Source of the DNA: Calycina herbarum | Taxonomy: Eukaryota > Ascomycota > Leotiomycetes > Helotiales > Pezizellaceae | Reading direction: 5' to 3' | NCBI GenBank assembly: GCA_001414485.1 | Contig: LLEY01000025.1 | Coordinates: 248,001 to 312,000 of the forward strand | DNA: 64,000 nucleotides | Shown: positions 1-10,527 of the stretch, one piece after another | How positions within the stretch are numbered: the first letter of the stretch is position 1 | Layout: every line of letters begins with the position of its first letter | Notes under the pieces: model-generated | Databases searched by the model: none | What the model was told of the DNA's origin: nothing | What the model saw: only the letters and a program-made list of their open reading frames with translations | Made by a program: the position numbers and the translations under genes

Positions 1-680
1 TCAAAGTTATAGATATCTATATCGTAGATTCCGTACTTCGCTACTATGCTTTATATAAGCTTAAACCAGCTACGAATGACTTCTAGGTCTTCGTACTTAG
101 CTCTCTAGTAGTTGTATTTTTGTTAGAAGCGTGTCTAGAGTTCTAGGCGGCGCTTAACAAAGTTAGAAGCCTAACACGTCCCGATACGTAGCACGTCGCG
201 TGCTTTAAGAAGTCGATTTACTATATCCTTAACTATAGATATCTGCGGAGGAAATCCTTTTATAGCTAGGTTAAGGATATGTTGAACAAGTACTAATTCC
301 TCTAGCTTAGTTATTTTCCGTGAATTAGCTAGAATATCGCGTTATAAAGGTATACTAAGTAAACGTCGACCTAGCTTCTAGTAATCTATAGAATAGGTCC
401 TCGCAGCAGCTCGAGCACGTAAATTTGGGTCTTTTTACATAGCCTAGATGGCTAAGACTAACCGGCTTTCGTTATTTTTCTGAGGCATCGTTCGTTGTAG
501 AGAAATTTAATATTTAGTAGAGGTGTGGTGGGGGCGCGGGGTTTTGGCCGGTTCGCTTGTTTGGCCGGTTCGCTTGTTTGGCCGGTTCGCTATACATGCA
601 CGTTAGAACTAATTCGTGAATATATTCACCATAATTTTATTTCGAATTTCTTTTACTCTTAGACAGAATTAGTCAATTCC
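1..680. repeat. RIP-like AT-rich block, probable dead transposon
   Basis: This stretch is dense in TpA steps (many tag/cta/tat words) and poor in CpA/TpG, and no frame stays open. That is the pattern left by RIP on a repeated element in ascomycetes. I could not recognise a transposase or reverse transcriptase, so the element class is unknown. A small tandem repeat sits near its right end. Confidence 0.5.
544..590. repeat. 17-bp tandem repeat, 2.8 copies
   Basis: The unit TTGGCCGGTTCGCTTGT is repeated perfectly at 544-560 and 561-577, followed by a partial 13-bp copy at 578-590. It is GC-richer than its AT-rich surroundings and directly follows a G-run. Confidence 0.9.
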
Positions 681-2420
681 ATGATTGGCAAATACAGCAT
701 ACCAAAGCAATTATACCCCCAGGGAAATAATTTCAAATAAAGGTCTTGACCTTTCCCACTTAGCAACAGCTTTCTCCTCGTTCGAGGCGCGTGTTTTGCT
801 TTCGAGATTTAGTGTTGAAAGATATATCTCTATGTTAATTAGGCAAACTGGTTCAAAAAATCTTCGATGGAAAAGGTTAACCAGCTACCAATTTCCCATC
901 TAATCCTCTGTGACTCTTGTTACGGCCCTCTTATATACCTCTCTCTTGAAATCACATGTTCCGGTGGGGCTTGGCCTTATTTGGTAGTGATAGAGTGGGA
1001 AAATTGTGCATCCTGGATAGGCTACATATATCCGCCTTGGGGGTATCTCTTCGGAACTTAGGTAGTAATGCAATATTATATATCACCTGACCAGAGTTAT
1101 ACTTTGACTTTTTTTGTTGGTCTTTTGGAAAACAAATTGCTATAACTGTCATGAAATTTAGGAGCTAAGCAGGTACAAGTTTGTCACGCAGATTACATAT
1201 TCTATTTGTGACAGTAAATCAATGAGTCCCATGCCTTACTTGTTTCCGACGGGGTGCTTAGCTCTACGTGAAATTGATAGTTATATAGTATTTACTACAG
1301 CAACTTTACTAAATGTTTATACTTCGTCAATTACAGTTTTACCATCTCCCTACTTAATCTTTAAACGTCAAGATCGAGACTATATATTAAGCCCTCTTAT
1401 CCCTTTATTTAGTTTAGAATATCCAAAAGCTCATCTTTAGTCTTCATTATTTCTAATCTCAGTAGGCGAAAACAAAAGTTTGATCTCACGAGTCTACAAA
1501 CAATGGCTGCCAATATCACTCACGAGAAGGAAGCGATTCCTATCGTTATGGATCGGCCGGTACTCTCTAATCACCATTTCATTGGATAGCTAAAGAAAAA
1601 ATCACAGAATGCCGGTTGCCGTGAGAGTGCTATTTGGTGAAGGTGGAAAGGGGTTCGAATACCTTGTAGATATGGATCGCAAAGACGGTGTTTCAATGGA
1701 CGAACCATGAGAACTCAACAAAGAGAGAGCGACAATTCAGAATGTGACGAGGGATTGAACCTGATTTACTTTAAATCTGATTTGTTGTTATGTATATGTA
1801 CCGCGCACTTTCCTTCCATTTTCACCACTGGTTCACACCCAATAGTAAATTCAAAAATTCCAAAGAGCAAGTAAGTCAAAAAGCATAAGCTGTATACCTG
1901 CGAAATCGAACGAATTCCTGCAATTGATTCATTCGATTGGTAGAGGCTGATCACACAAGTACAAACATACAAACATACACATCGTAAAAGCCCATGTATA
2001 TTTCCTGACACATCCCCACCTCCCGCTACCCCTATCCTTCACGTGCCAAGGTGAACCTGGAGACGTCTTGGCAAAGCCGCCGCCAAGAAAGCAAATTTCT
2101 TGGCTACTTGAAAAGGGAGTGGCTGTGAAGTGATATGAGGTCTAGATGGTTTTGCAAGTGCCGCTGTCGATATAAAATGATTTCGCTTCTTTTCAGGAGC
2201 TCAGAGCTCATCGGGGAAAGTTGGGATTGCTTCACGGCGAGAGAGGTGTGATGAATGATCACGGGACTGTAGATAGAAGGCACAGGTTTTGTTGCAAATC
2301 GCAATTCTTGCCCAGCCTGGGAGTTTTGGTGGGAGAAGGGTCTGGCCAACAGTCCTTGGTTTTCTCAGTGTGAGAATTCCCGGCGAAAGAAATAAAAGCC
2401 GGAGCCGAGTACCAGTCATG
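681..2420. other. No supportable gene
   Basis: Only short frames of under 85 codons are open here, on both strands, with no recognisable motif or coherent splice pattern. Base composition becomes ordinary from about 1.5 kb. I see no RNA gene. Confidence 0.5.
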
Positions 2421-3022
2421 CATGAGCCCCACCTTCGTAGAGCCCTTGATTCGCTTATATATCTCCCCTCCTAAATGTGAAATATCTCCTTTTTTGAATG
2501 TGATTTTCCCGAAAGTCCTGGTGGCGAATTCTTGCTACGGCATTTCGGTTCCGAGAAGAAGCATTGCTCCGAACCGGTTTCCGAAGGTTGAGTCACTTCT
2601 CCACAACTCTCTTGCGACGACAACTTGTAGGGTTCAAGGTCCGCCACACCTCCAAACTGCTGTGGCGTTGTCGTTTTACCCCGATTTTGTGGAGGCATAC
2701 GCGGCTCTTCAAGCCTTCACCTCGATTGCCCCCAATCACATTGTTGAGATCTATTCGAAAGAGGACTCATACCTTCGAGTTGCGTCTAGTTGCATCCTTT
2801 GCGTAAGCCACTGTTGTCTGGCGCTACACAAGGATGAGGCAAGTAGCTGCCTAGGACATTATCAGTTGACGACGCTTTGTTTTGCCTATTGGTCTATCTC
2901 TATTTCTTCTATATAGTTCGCTGAATTTCCTCTCTTGTTTTTCTCTTTTCCTTCATCATCATTCTTTCTCTTTTCAAGACAAAGCATTCTACCTTCAACA
3001 ATACTACATTCAAAAACAAATC
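2421..3022 (+). promoter_or_regulatory. Upstream region of the small heat-shock gene
   Basis: This region holds several TTC/GAA clusters reminiscent of imperfect heat-shock elements, for example around 2505-2515 and 2545-2590 (TTCGGTTCCGAGAAG; TTTCCGAAGG), and a CCCCT stress-response-like word near 2465. A pyrimidine-rich leader runs from about 2925 to the start codon. A 164-codon frame at 2422-2916 overlaps it but shows no known domain, so I treat the stretch as promoter and 5' leader. The element calls are by eye and the spacing is not canonical. Confidence 0.35.
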
Positions 3023-4009
3023 ATGGCATACAACAATCATCAACAAGCTCCCTTCTGGGATTTTGTACGCGCATTCCAACAAAACGGAGCAGGAGTTGAC
3101 CACCCAGCTGGTAACTCCTTCGGCGGCCCTCCCCCACCACATCCACCATATGGTGGTTTTGGGTTCGATTTCGGTGGCCCAGGTTTTGGTAGAGGTGGGT
3201 TTGGTGGCCCTTGGGGTGGTCGCGGCGGACGTCGAGGTCGACACGGCCATCGACGCGATGGTTCCCACGAGAGAAGAGGATCTCACGAAAGAAGAGATGG
3301 GTCAAGAAGTCCATCGCCACACGGGGAGCACCCTGAAGGTGAGCAGAGAGAAGCGAGAGAAGGCTCTCCAAACAGACATGGTCGTCGGGGCTGCGGTAGA
3401 CATGGTGGCAGAGGAGGACACGATCACAGACGAGGAGGATGGGGAGGCCATGGTCCAAGAGGACCACCACCTCCATTTGGTGGTTATGGAGGACCAGGAG
3501 GGTTTGATATGAATGCCCTCATGGCTTCATTGTCCCAACATCCATTGGCACAAACTTTCCGCAACTACGCTGAACAGGCAGGTGCATTTGGAGCTGCTGG
3601 CCCACAAAGATCAGGAGAGACTATGGTTCCTGAAGATAACGACACCGAAAACAACTTCGTCCCGCCAATCGATATTTTCTCCACTGAGAAAGCATATATC
3701 CTGCATGTGGCTCTTCCAGGTGCCCGCAAGGAAGACGTAGGAGTAAACTGGGATGAGGAGAAGGGGGTGTTGAACTTGGCAGGTGTTGTGTATCGCAAGG
3801 GTGACGAGGAATTCTTGCAAACACTTGCTCAGAGTGAGAGAAAGGTGGGTCTATTTGATCGCACCGTGAAACTTCCACCAGGAGATGGAGAAAAAGAAGA
3901 GGTTGACGGCGACAACATCACTGCCAAGTTGGAGGATGGAATACTTGTCGTCACTGTCCCTCGTCAAGAGAAGGAGTGGACTGAGGTCAAGAGAGTTGAC
4001 ATCGAATAA
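3023..4009 (+). CDS. Small heat-shock protein (Hsp20/alpha-crystallin) with Gly/Arg/His-rich N-terminal region
   Basis: Intronless, 328 residues. The start at 3023 was chosen over an upstream in-frame ATG at 2882 because it follows the pyrimidine-rich leader and gives the expected beginning. The C-terminal part, about residues 208-325, is an alpha-crystallin domain: it opens with PPIDIFSTEKAYILHVALPG, includes the A-x-LxxGIL-type strand (AKLEDGILVVTVP) and ends near the C-terminus. Family members are ATP-independent holdases that bind unfolding proteins in the cytosol. Fungal Hsp30/Hsp20 proteins are usually about 180-240 residues. The excess here is a low-complexity head, about residues 35-165, full of Gly, Arg, His and Pro with RRG, RGG and HERR repeats. 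Such heads are known for RNA binding or condensation, but their role here is inference. Confidence 0.9.
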   Translation: MAYNNHQQAPFWDFVRAFQQNGAGVDHPAGNSFGGPPPPHPPYGGFGFDFGGPGFGRGGFGGPWGGRGGRRGRHGHRRDGSHERRGSHERRDGSRSPSPHGEHPEGEQREAREGSPNRHGRRGCGRHGGRGGHDHRRGGWGGHGPRGPPPPFGGYGGPGGFDMNALMASLSQHPLAQTFRNYAEQAGAFGAAGPQRSGETMVPEDNDTENNFVPPIDIFSTEKAYILHVALPGARKEDVGVNWDEEKGVLNLAGVVYRKGDEEFLQTLAQSERKVGLFDRTVKLPPGDGEKEEVDGDNITAKLEDGILVVTVPRQEKEWTEVKRVDIE

Positions 4010-4474
4010 GGAACTCATTGCCTAGCAGCATGAGAGATTTGCTGGCGTTGGTGGTTTGATATAGTTTAGGTTTTGCACTTTCGTTTTTGGATATTTATAG
4101 CACTCGGAATTTTGGTAAGAAAAGGCTTTCGTGGTCGACAAAAAAACCCAATAAAAAATGCCGTCTGGCAGAATTAAACAAACTCGACTTTTCCCTCTCG
4201 GTGATATATAATCTCCTGTTTCCTCTGATAAGACTATTATCTGATTTGAATTTGACTTTCTAGCATTTTCCTCGCTGCTTTGCTTACTTGTTGTACTTGG
4301 CTAATTTCCCTTCTCATTTCAATATATGGGGTGTATGAAAAACTGGGTATAAATGAGTCCTTTTCAGAAGCATTTTAGTGATTATGTAAAGTATCCACTT
4401 CAAGTGATGTAGAAACATCGAACCTCCAACGGTTTGATTAAGCCACCTCTGTATAATTATGTAAGGTGGTATGC

Positions 4475-4660
4475 TTGATTCACTAATTGTGTTATTGACC
4501 AATCATGTTACAAAGTATGAAGTAAATTCAACTAGTAAATTATATTGTTCGCGAGTATCTGAATTAATTAAGTTGAATAACTAGAGTCCAAAACGTCTTA
4601 AGCGTATAGAGAATAGGTACACATCCGAGTGAAGTTTATTTGACTAACTACTCTAGAAAG
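4475..4660. repeat. Dispersed non-coding repeat, copy 1 of 3
   Basis: This segment shares ordered blocks with 13150-13260 and 48355-48540: a TTGACCAATCA..CGTTAC-like word, a GTA(T)TAAGTAGTA-like word, a TAAATTATATTGTTCG(C/A)GA word, then ACACATCCGAGT followed by a GTTTATTT word in copies 1 and 3. It is AT-rich with no open frame. It resembles a decayed MITE or solo LTR. Boundaries are approximate. Confidence 0.6.
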
Positions 4661-4883
4661 CTTAGAATTATTAATTTAGCTAAACAGAAAATAGAGATTA
4701 ACTAATAGCAAATTTAGGGTATATCTAAATAGACTTGATCGATGCTATAATTGGTGAATAAGGGGCATTTTGCGAATTGTTTCAAGAAACACTCTCAATT
4801 TTTGTCAGGGGAAATAATATAACAAACAAGCCAGGCGAATTGTGAAATGAAGTCTTTTTAGGGCGTTCAAAAGCATTTATATC

Positions 4884-5740
4884 CTAAATGAATTGCTTCG
4901 CAGCGTCAGTAGCTAAGCATCTCCCAGCACCCGATCCAGACCACCTCTTGCGGTTGCCTCGAGGATTCGAATTGAAAGCACCGTCGTCTCTAACAGTATA
5001 GCCATTGTCAAGGAACCACAACGCACTGCCGAATAGGGCCCAAGAATCAGCGTTAGTCTTGGCTAAATTGGAATTAGAATCAAGAGCAAGCTTCTTGCAG
5101 TTTTTCCATCCATAGCCACCAAACCCTCCAATAATTCCATCCCCTACGTCATTTTGAGTCCGGCAGGTGTTGTGTGCATTATCTCATGGAGCATTGTCTT
5201 GTCGCACAAGCTTAACAAGTCGACTGGCGTGTAGAGTTATTAGAGTATCTGGTCATCAACTTATCGGCTCAGAAAGGCGAGAAAGGATTTGTAACTTTCA
5301 ATCGTGCGATATATATATTTTTTTGATTGCATACTCAAGGAATCATGGGCCTGTCCTCGGTGACCTCGTTGATTGGATCAAGGAACTGGCTTGAGCCGAT
5401 CTCTGTTGCAGAAGATGACCACCTCGCTCCTCCTGTCGAGACGTTCGAATTTAAATCTCTCTTCCTGGAATACCAGCAGACCAGGTATATCTCCTATGTT
5501 GTTCAGGTTTCTCTCGGAGATGAGTTGTTGAGATACACGATGTATTGTTGCCAACAAAACTTTCCAACGACGGCATCATTCACGCTAAATAGCAGCTGTA
5601 GCAGCCGTTCAGCGTTCGGGGTGAGTACAGAAATTAATGCGGACGAAATACTAGAAATATTTTGCTGAAAAGCGTAAGAAGAGAAGAAAGTGATGTACTG
5701 AGGTTGTACCCAGGTATCTTGAAGGAATGTCGAGACCAAA
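4884..5740 (-). pseudogene. Broken Asp-zincin (deuterolysin/M35-like) metalloprotease
   Basis: Read on the minus strand, the last ~270 bases encode a clear M35-like C-terminus: GYGWKNCKKLAL, then KTNADSWALFGSALWF, ending at a stop at 4884-4886. Immediately upstream, in a different frame, is the zinc-binding helix TMLHEIMH (HEXXH). The two frames would join if one AC unit were absent from the CACACA run just after the second His, so a dinucleotide slippage is the likely break. Further upstream, around 5380-5510, the fragment RSEVVIFCNRDRLKPVP resembles the family's mid-region but is interrupted by stops. Secreted Asp-zincins degrade protein outside the cell. Exons could explain part of the interruption, but the HEXXH-to-GYGW break has no plausible intron. 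The 5' limit is uncertain. Confidence 0.6.
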
Positions 5741-7103
5741 ATAATTTGCGGGGTATTGACAGTCGATGCAAAGAGCTAGCAGAAAGGATATTACGATGGC
5801 TTCAAAGGTTAGAAAGCAATATTATGAGGGGAAAAATACAAGGGTTGTGCCCTTGCAATTGTCGGTGTATGAGCTACTTCAGCCCAACCCCGCTTCAATA
5901 TCGCTTAAACTATGGGTACCCTGGCCCCACTCCCCCACAACTCGATGACAGGTAACATATTGACAAATAATATTCATCAGCACATTCTCAGAAGGCTGGC
6001 TTGGTCTGGTGGTCAATTGTTATAACTTAATTGAAGAAGACGTCTCCGTGCGGTAGTAGATTGGCGATTTGTAAAAGGCTTTTGTTTTTTGCTTTTTTTT
6101 CCCTCGAGATTTTTCGCTCTCTTTTTCTTCTGTTGTAACTTAGTTAAATCAGAACTTTGAATTTTTTAGCGCTACCTACTCTTCAGTCTAAGTAAACTTC
6201 GTTATTTTTATATATAAGAATATAATAAGTAATCTTATTTATAAATAACTATACTAAGACGTATATTATATAATAATTTACTTACTTTTTTCTAAGCTGG
6301 AATTTCTAGCTTAGATATTAAACTAGAATAAACTAGAAAATCTAAAGTACTTGTTAGTATAACTTGGTTATAAATCTGTCTAGTTATATATACGTATTAT
6401 ATTCTCTATGTCTATTCTAGGTACTCGAAGTACGACTATTTATGCTTGTACTAGCGTGGTACTAGCGTGCTAGTCACGTGGATAGATATGAGTCAGAGGC
6501 TTATTCACCTATATAACGACAGTACTACTTAGTATAATAAAGAAAAATTCAAGTATTAAGTTTAATTAATTGATTATTAATTAATTTAAGTTGATTTTAA
6601 TTTAAAAGTATTTATAAGAGCTAAGTACTTAAGTAGTATATATATAATACTAGTAAAAGAGCTTTCTAAAACTAAAATAGCTATTTTAATAATTAAATTA
6701 CTACTCTAATAAAGATTAGAAGACTATATCTCTTAATTTAAGTACTAAAATTCTTAAAGTTAAATTAAATTAAATTATTTACTACGTTACTAGAATATTA
6801 GTATATAAGACTGTTTTAACTTTCGTATCTTTAATTAGTTGTCTTTCTCTTATAACTAACAACTAGAAACTATATATAGCTTGGAGCTTCTAATTATTTG
6901 ATACTTATAGGTATCTGATACGGAGAAATGTTGTTTCATTTATGTACAATAATACAAGGTGTACCTTCAGGTATAAAATTGCTTCTCTCATACGAGAATT
7001 TCATGCATGGTGGCTGTTCTTTGAGCGCTTCGATGTAGGTGTGTCATTTTGGTGATCATCCTGTCGCTTCTTTCCTCCCTCCTGGTGACCCTTCGCTCCT
7101 TTC
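5741..7103. repeat. AT-rich RIP-like block, no gene
   Basis: From about 6060 to 6960 the sequence is overwhelmingly A/T with long runs of TpA words and no open frame, typical of a RIP-mutated repeat in a fungal AT isochore. The flanks (5741-6060 and 6960-7103) look ordinary but hold no gene I can support. Confidence 0.6.
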
Positions 7104-8464
7104 TCATTTTCCTTTGGCTTGAGCTTTGGGATTTTCTTGAGGTGGACTTGTCTTCGCTTTCTTTGCCGGCGTACTAAAAACAATAGTTAGTGTCAAATTT
7201 CTCATCTCAGAATTTGGTTTTAAGCACTTGCCGTAAGATGAACAGGACGATGCGCAACCTTTCAAAAAGCAAGATACACGTTCTTCCGTCCACTTCCCCT
7301 CACCAATGAGGACACACTCTTTAAAGCATTTATCGTCATCTAGACAATTACCACAGCGAGAATCGGATTCTACTCCTCGTGTATACGCACACTCCGCAAG
7401 CGAAATGTGTTCCTCGTCACCGAATTTAACACTGCCATAGAGGGTGGAATCCGCATACTCGACATCCCTTTCGTAAGGGAGTAATTCCAGACTCTCAATA
7501 GTAAACGGCTCTGGTGCTTGTTTGGGAGAAGCTGGTGTGAGATCATTTGAGCATTTTTGCAATGGTGTCGGTTCTCCTTTTAATTTCTCCTCGACCTCTT
7601 CCTCAACCTCTTTCCCGTCTTCTGATGAATCATCCACTCCATATTCATATTGGTTCCAAACACCATTATCGATTTTCTGTGCCCATGCCACAAACTTTTT
7701 TCAGTATGGAATCTGAGAAATTCCAGGTATATGATAATTAAGGTTAAGCTTGGGTGGGGTTCTTCCCAGCTCTAGGATATTATTAGTACAATGACAAAAT
7801 AAGGTGGATGTATAAATGGTTGACCTACCGAGTCGAAAGCGCGAAGAAGTTCGTCAGGAGTTAGCTTTTGCAATTCAGAAGGATCTTTCTTTTCTCCTTT
7901 CTGGTTGTAAAGCTTTACAACAGCATTGTAGTCTTCATCGCTTGTTGGTCGTGCTAGGCGGTGCGCCCAGTGTTGTTTGACTGAGTTGGGAAGTACAAAT
8001 AAATCGTTGTATCCCAGAATATCTGCCGGTCGTGGTTGGTTGAATTGCCCAATATACCTATACGCGTCCTCTTCTCCATCTCCGACAAAGCCTGGACAGT
8101 TTTGCAGGTATTCCTTCGATTTACAAAACTCATTGGCATAAGCGGTGACTTGCGCACCGGGAGCACCAGGTTTCATTGGTAGAAATGGCTGAAAAGCCCA
8201 ATCGATGATTCTGTAAGAAAGCAGAGATTTGAAAGGATCATCTTTTGGCTTTCTCTCTCCTCTATCCTCATCGATAACGTAAAATCCCTCAGCTGCCATT
8301 TTTCCGCCCAGAATATCGTGGATAGTCTTCTTTGGGAATGTGATTTTCAATTTTTCGGGTAAGATACCTGGTTCTTTTTTGGTAAGACCTTGGACGACAT
8401 ACGGCATTCTAGCAGCTTTCCCATCTGCTTTCATGTCCGACCGAGACTGGTTCAAGTGATCCAT
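7104..8464 (-). CDS. Cys-rich fungal protein of unknown function ('gene A'; DUF3716-like C-terminus)
   Basis: Three exons on the minus strand: 8464-7829, 7676-7228 and 7173-7104. They give 384 residues in a consistent frame. The last intron has a textbook CTAAC branch site and TTTTTAG acceptor. The N-terminal ~100 residues carry a TIHDILGG..AAEGFYVIDE motif. An acidic linker follows. The C-terminal module (PFTIESLELLPYERDVEY onward) has paired cysteines CGNC, a KCFKECV stretch and further Cys in CFLKGCASSCSSYG, then a Lys/Gln-rich tail. The Cys spacing resembles the fungal domain DUF3716, but I recognise it only loosely and know no function for it. A decayed paralogue lies at 24456-26180, and homology continues into a block upstream of both genes. 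The start follows the paralogue alignment. Confidence 0.7.
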
Positions 8465-8580
8465 GTTGAAAACAAGGATGGGGTGAGGAAGGTGTGAGGA
8501 AGGTGTCGCGGAAGTATATTGGTGGACGCGAAGAGACTGTCAACAGGAGGAAAAAAGCGTGGATGCTAAACGACGTGACC

Positions 8581-8640
8581 TAAACCGTATTTGGTATAGC
8601 TACTTTGCTAGTGGGAGACTGCGGTGGTGAATAGCATTCA
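8581..8640 (-). repeat. Conserved upstream block shared by gene A and gene B
   Basis: About 55 bases reading CCGTATTTGGTATAGC.., TTTGCTAG.GG, then GTGAATA recur at 26311-26362 (CCGTATTTGGCATAGC..) with roughly 75 percent identity by eye. In both places the block lies upstream of the paralogous start codons, about 115-175 bases away for gene A and 130-180 for gene B. It is either a retained promoter element or simply part of the duplicated segment. Confidence 0.6.
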
Positions 8641-10527
8641 TCAGGGGTAGATGCGATGAACCGTGAGCCTCCAGCTCCAACAATGCCATTTACGCTAACG
8701 AGAAAATAGCCATGACCTGCCTTATTTACTAAGCATCGCAATTTAGCGGCGCAAGGGGACTTCTTGAAGGCGTAGAGCCGATGCATTATGAAAGAAGCTT
8801 ACCGTTTATGTCGCCAAAACCCCCCCCCGAATATCTCGGCAAAACAGTTGATGTCATAAAAGTCAAGAAAAAGGTTTTGATCCACATAGCAGCTACTTAG
8901 TATTTGAAAGGGGTATACGATTAGGGCCTCTTGCTGCAGTCAAGATACCTTCACAAGGTGTTGGCGCTGATGCCCCTATGTGCGATCCTACAAAACTAGT
9001 TGGCAGTGGTAAGAAAGAGACTTTAATTCCCCTCCCCTCGCCAACAAGGCATGAATGCGTCCATTTGATGATGATGGCGCTGACGTCTCATTCCAGACTC
9101 TCCTATGTGCAAAAACCCGAGGTGTGTAGGGAACATCAATAACTAAAGGTGCACCGTCGGCAAAGATAAAGATTGTCCATGCTTAGTTGCAAGGCGTGGA
9201 GCACCTACAAGTTAGAGAACAGGACTGGCTGAACGGGTACGAGAAAAACGCAAGAGTCTCCCAAAGCAACACCCACCAAAGCAACACCTCCAAAGTGCAT
9301 TGGAAATCTCCTTACTGGAACTTGGTGGTGCTCACAAGGCGATACGGGGATACCAGTACACAAGCCACCTCCTGAATAGTAGGTTTCTACAAGTTACCTG
9401 AATTGAAGCGTGGATTTTGTTTGAACTGAAAATAGGTTGTTTGGAGAAATTTTTAGATTTAAGAATCTCAGTCATCTTCTGCGTAAGAGTCAATATCAAG
9501 GTTCCTTGATTCTCTTCAAATAGTTAAGACATATTGTAGCATCGCTTTACTTGGATGTATGTAGAACAATAATAGAGAGGACAGAGGATAATAATAGAAA
9601 AGTTCGAATGTATTATACTCTGTCAAAAACTAGAGAAATTTGTAACGTCATGAATAACTCGAGAACTGTTGAACATGATCATAAATTCTTGACTCTTGTA
9701 AATACGGCAAAATGGTTACACCGACACTTTGGCATACCGCTTATAAATAGACGAAACTCGCAAGAAAGGAAGGTAGTAGCTTTTTGTAGTAAGAACTTAG
9801 GTCTTCTCTACATATACTTCCTTTATTGGGAATTGTTCAAAGGCATTATTCTAGAAGGCTGAGAACAATTGAGAAATAGACTTCTTGGACAATAGCTTTG
9901 ATTTTCCTGGAGTTGCTGGAGTAATAGGTAAGAAATGATGGAGGGGTAGGCAGAGCAACTATGAGTTTCTGAGGACAATTTAGGTAGTTTTTAGTGGGTA
10001 AAATAATATCTCGTAGGCACTGAAAAATAATTGCAAAACCCATCCCAGGTTTCTGTAAAAGGTGGCGTGGCGTGTTTTGGAGGTAGGTCGCCATCGCGGT
10101 CGGTGGCGAATCAGCTGCCGAAGTTGCCTAAACCTGGAAATGTGAGCTGCACCGCCACATGTGGCGCCGCCAGGCCAACGGAGGAGCGCACCTGCGATAT
10201 TTTGCTTGCGCAACCTTTTCTCCCAACATTGACCTTTGTTTTTTGCAACATCAAATTCGACTTTCCGTACCGATCAACATTCTTCAGAACTTCGCCGATT
10301 CACTTTGCGCGAGGTCTGAGCCGTGGTGCTGGACTGATATTACATTGCAATACTGCGATACTTTGTTGCGCCCATACGTCACTGCGTTTAGTGCATGTGA
10401 GCTGCTTAATCTAGATCTCCAACTGCTGTACACGCTGGCCTGATACTCTGCCATTGCGCGCAATTTTCTCGCCTCCACCTCTCAAACATACGAATAAAGC
10501 AGGTCTTTCACGATAAGAAACGCCATC
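8641..10527. other. No supportable gene
   Basis: Only short unrelated frames are open, the longest being 103 codons at 9551-9862 with no recognisable motif. A C-run of ten lies at 8820. The last ~300 bases are the leader of the following inner-nuclear-membrane gene. Confidence 0.45.

Noticed and set aside
2422..2916. 164-codon frame upstream of the heat-shock gene
   Set aside because: No motif and no homologous feel; it overlaps the probable promoter and leader, and other frames are also open in this stretch.
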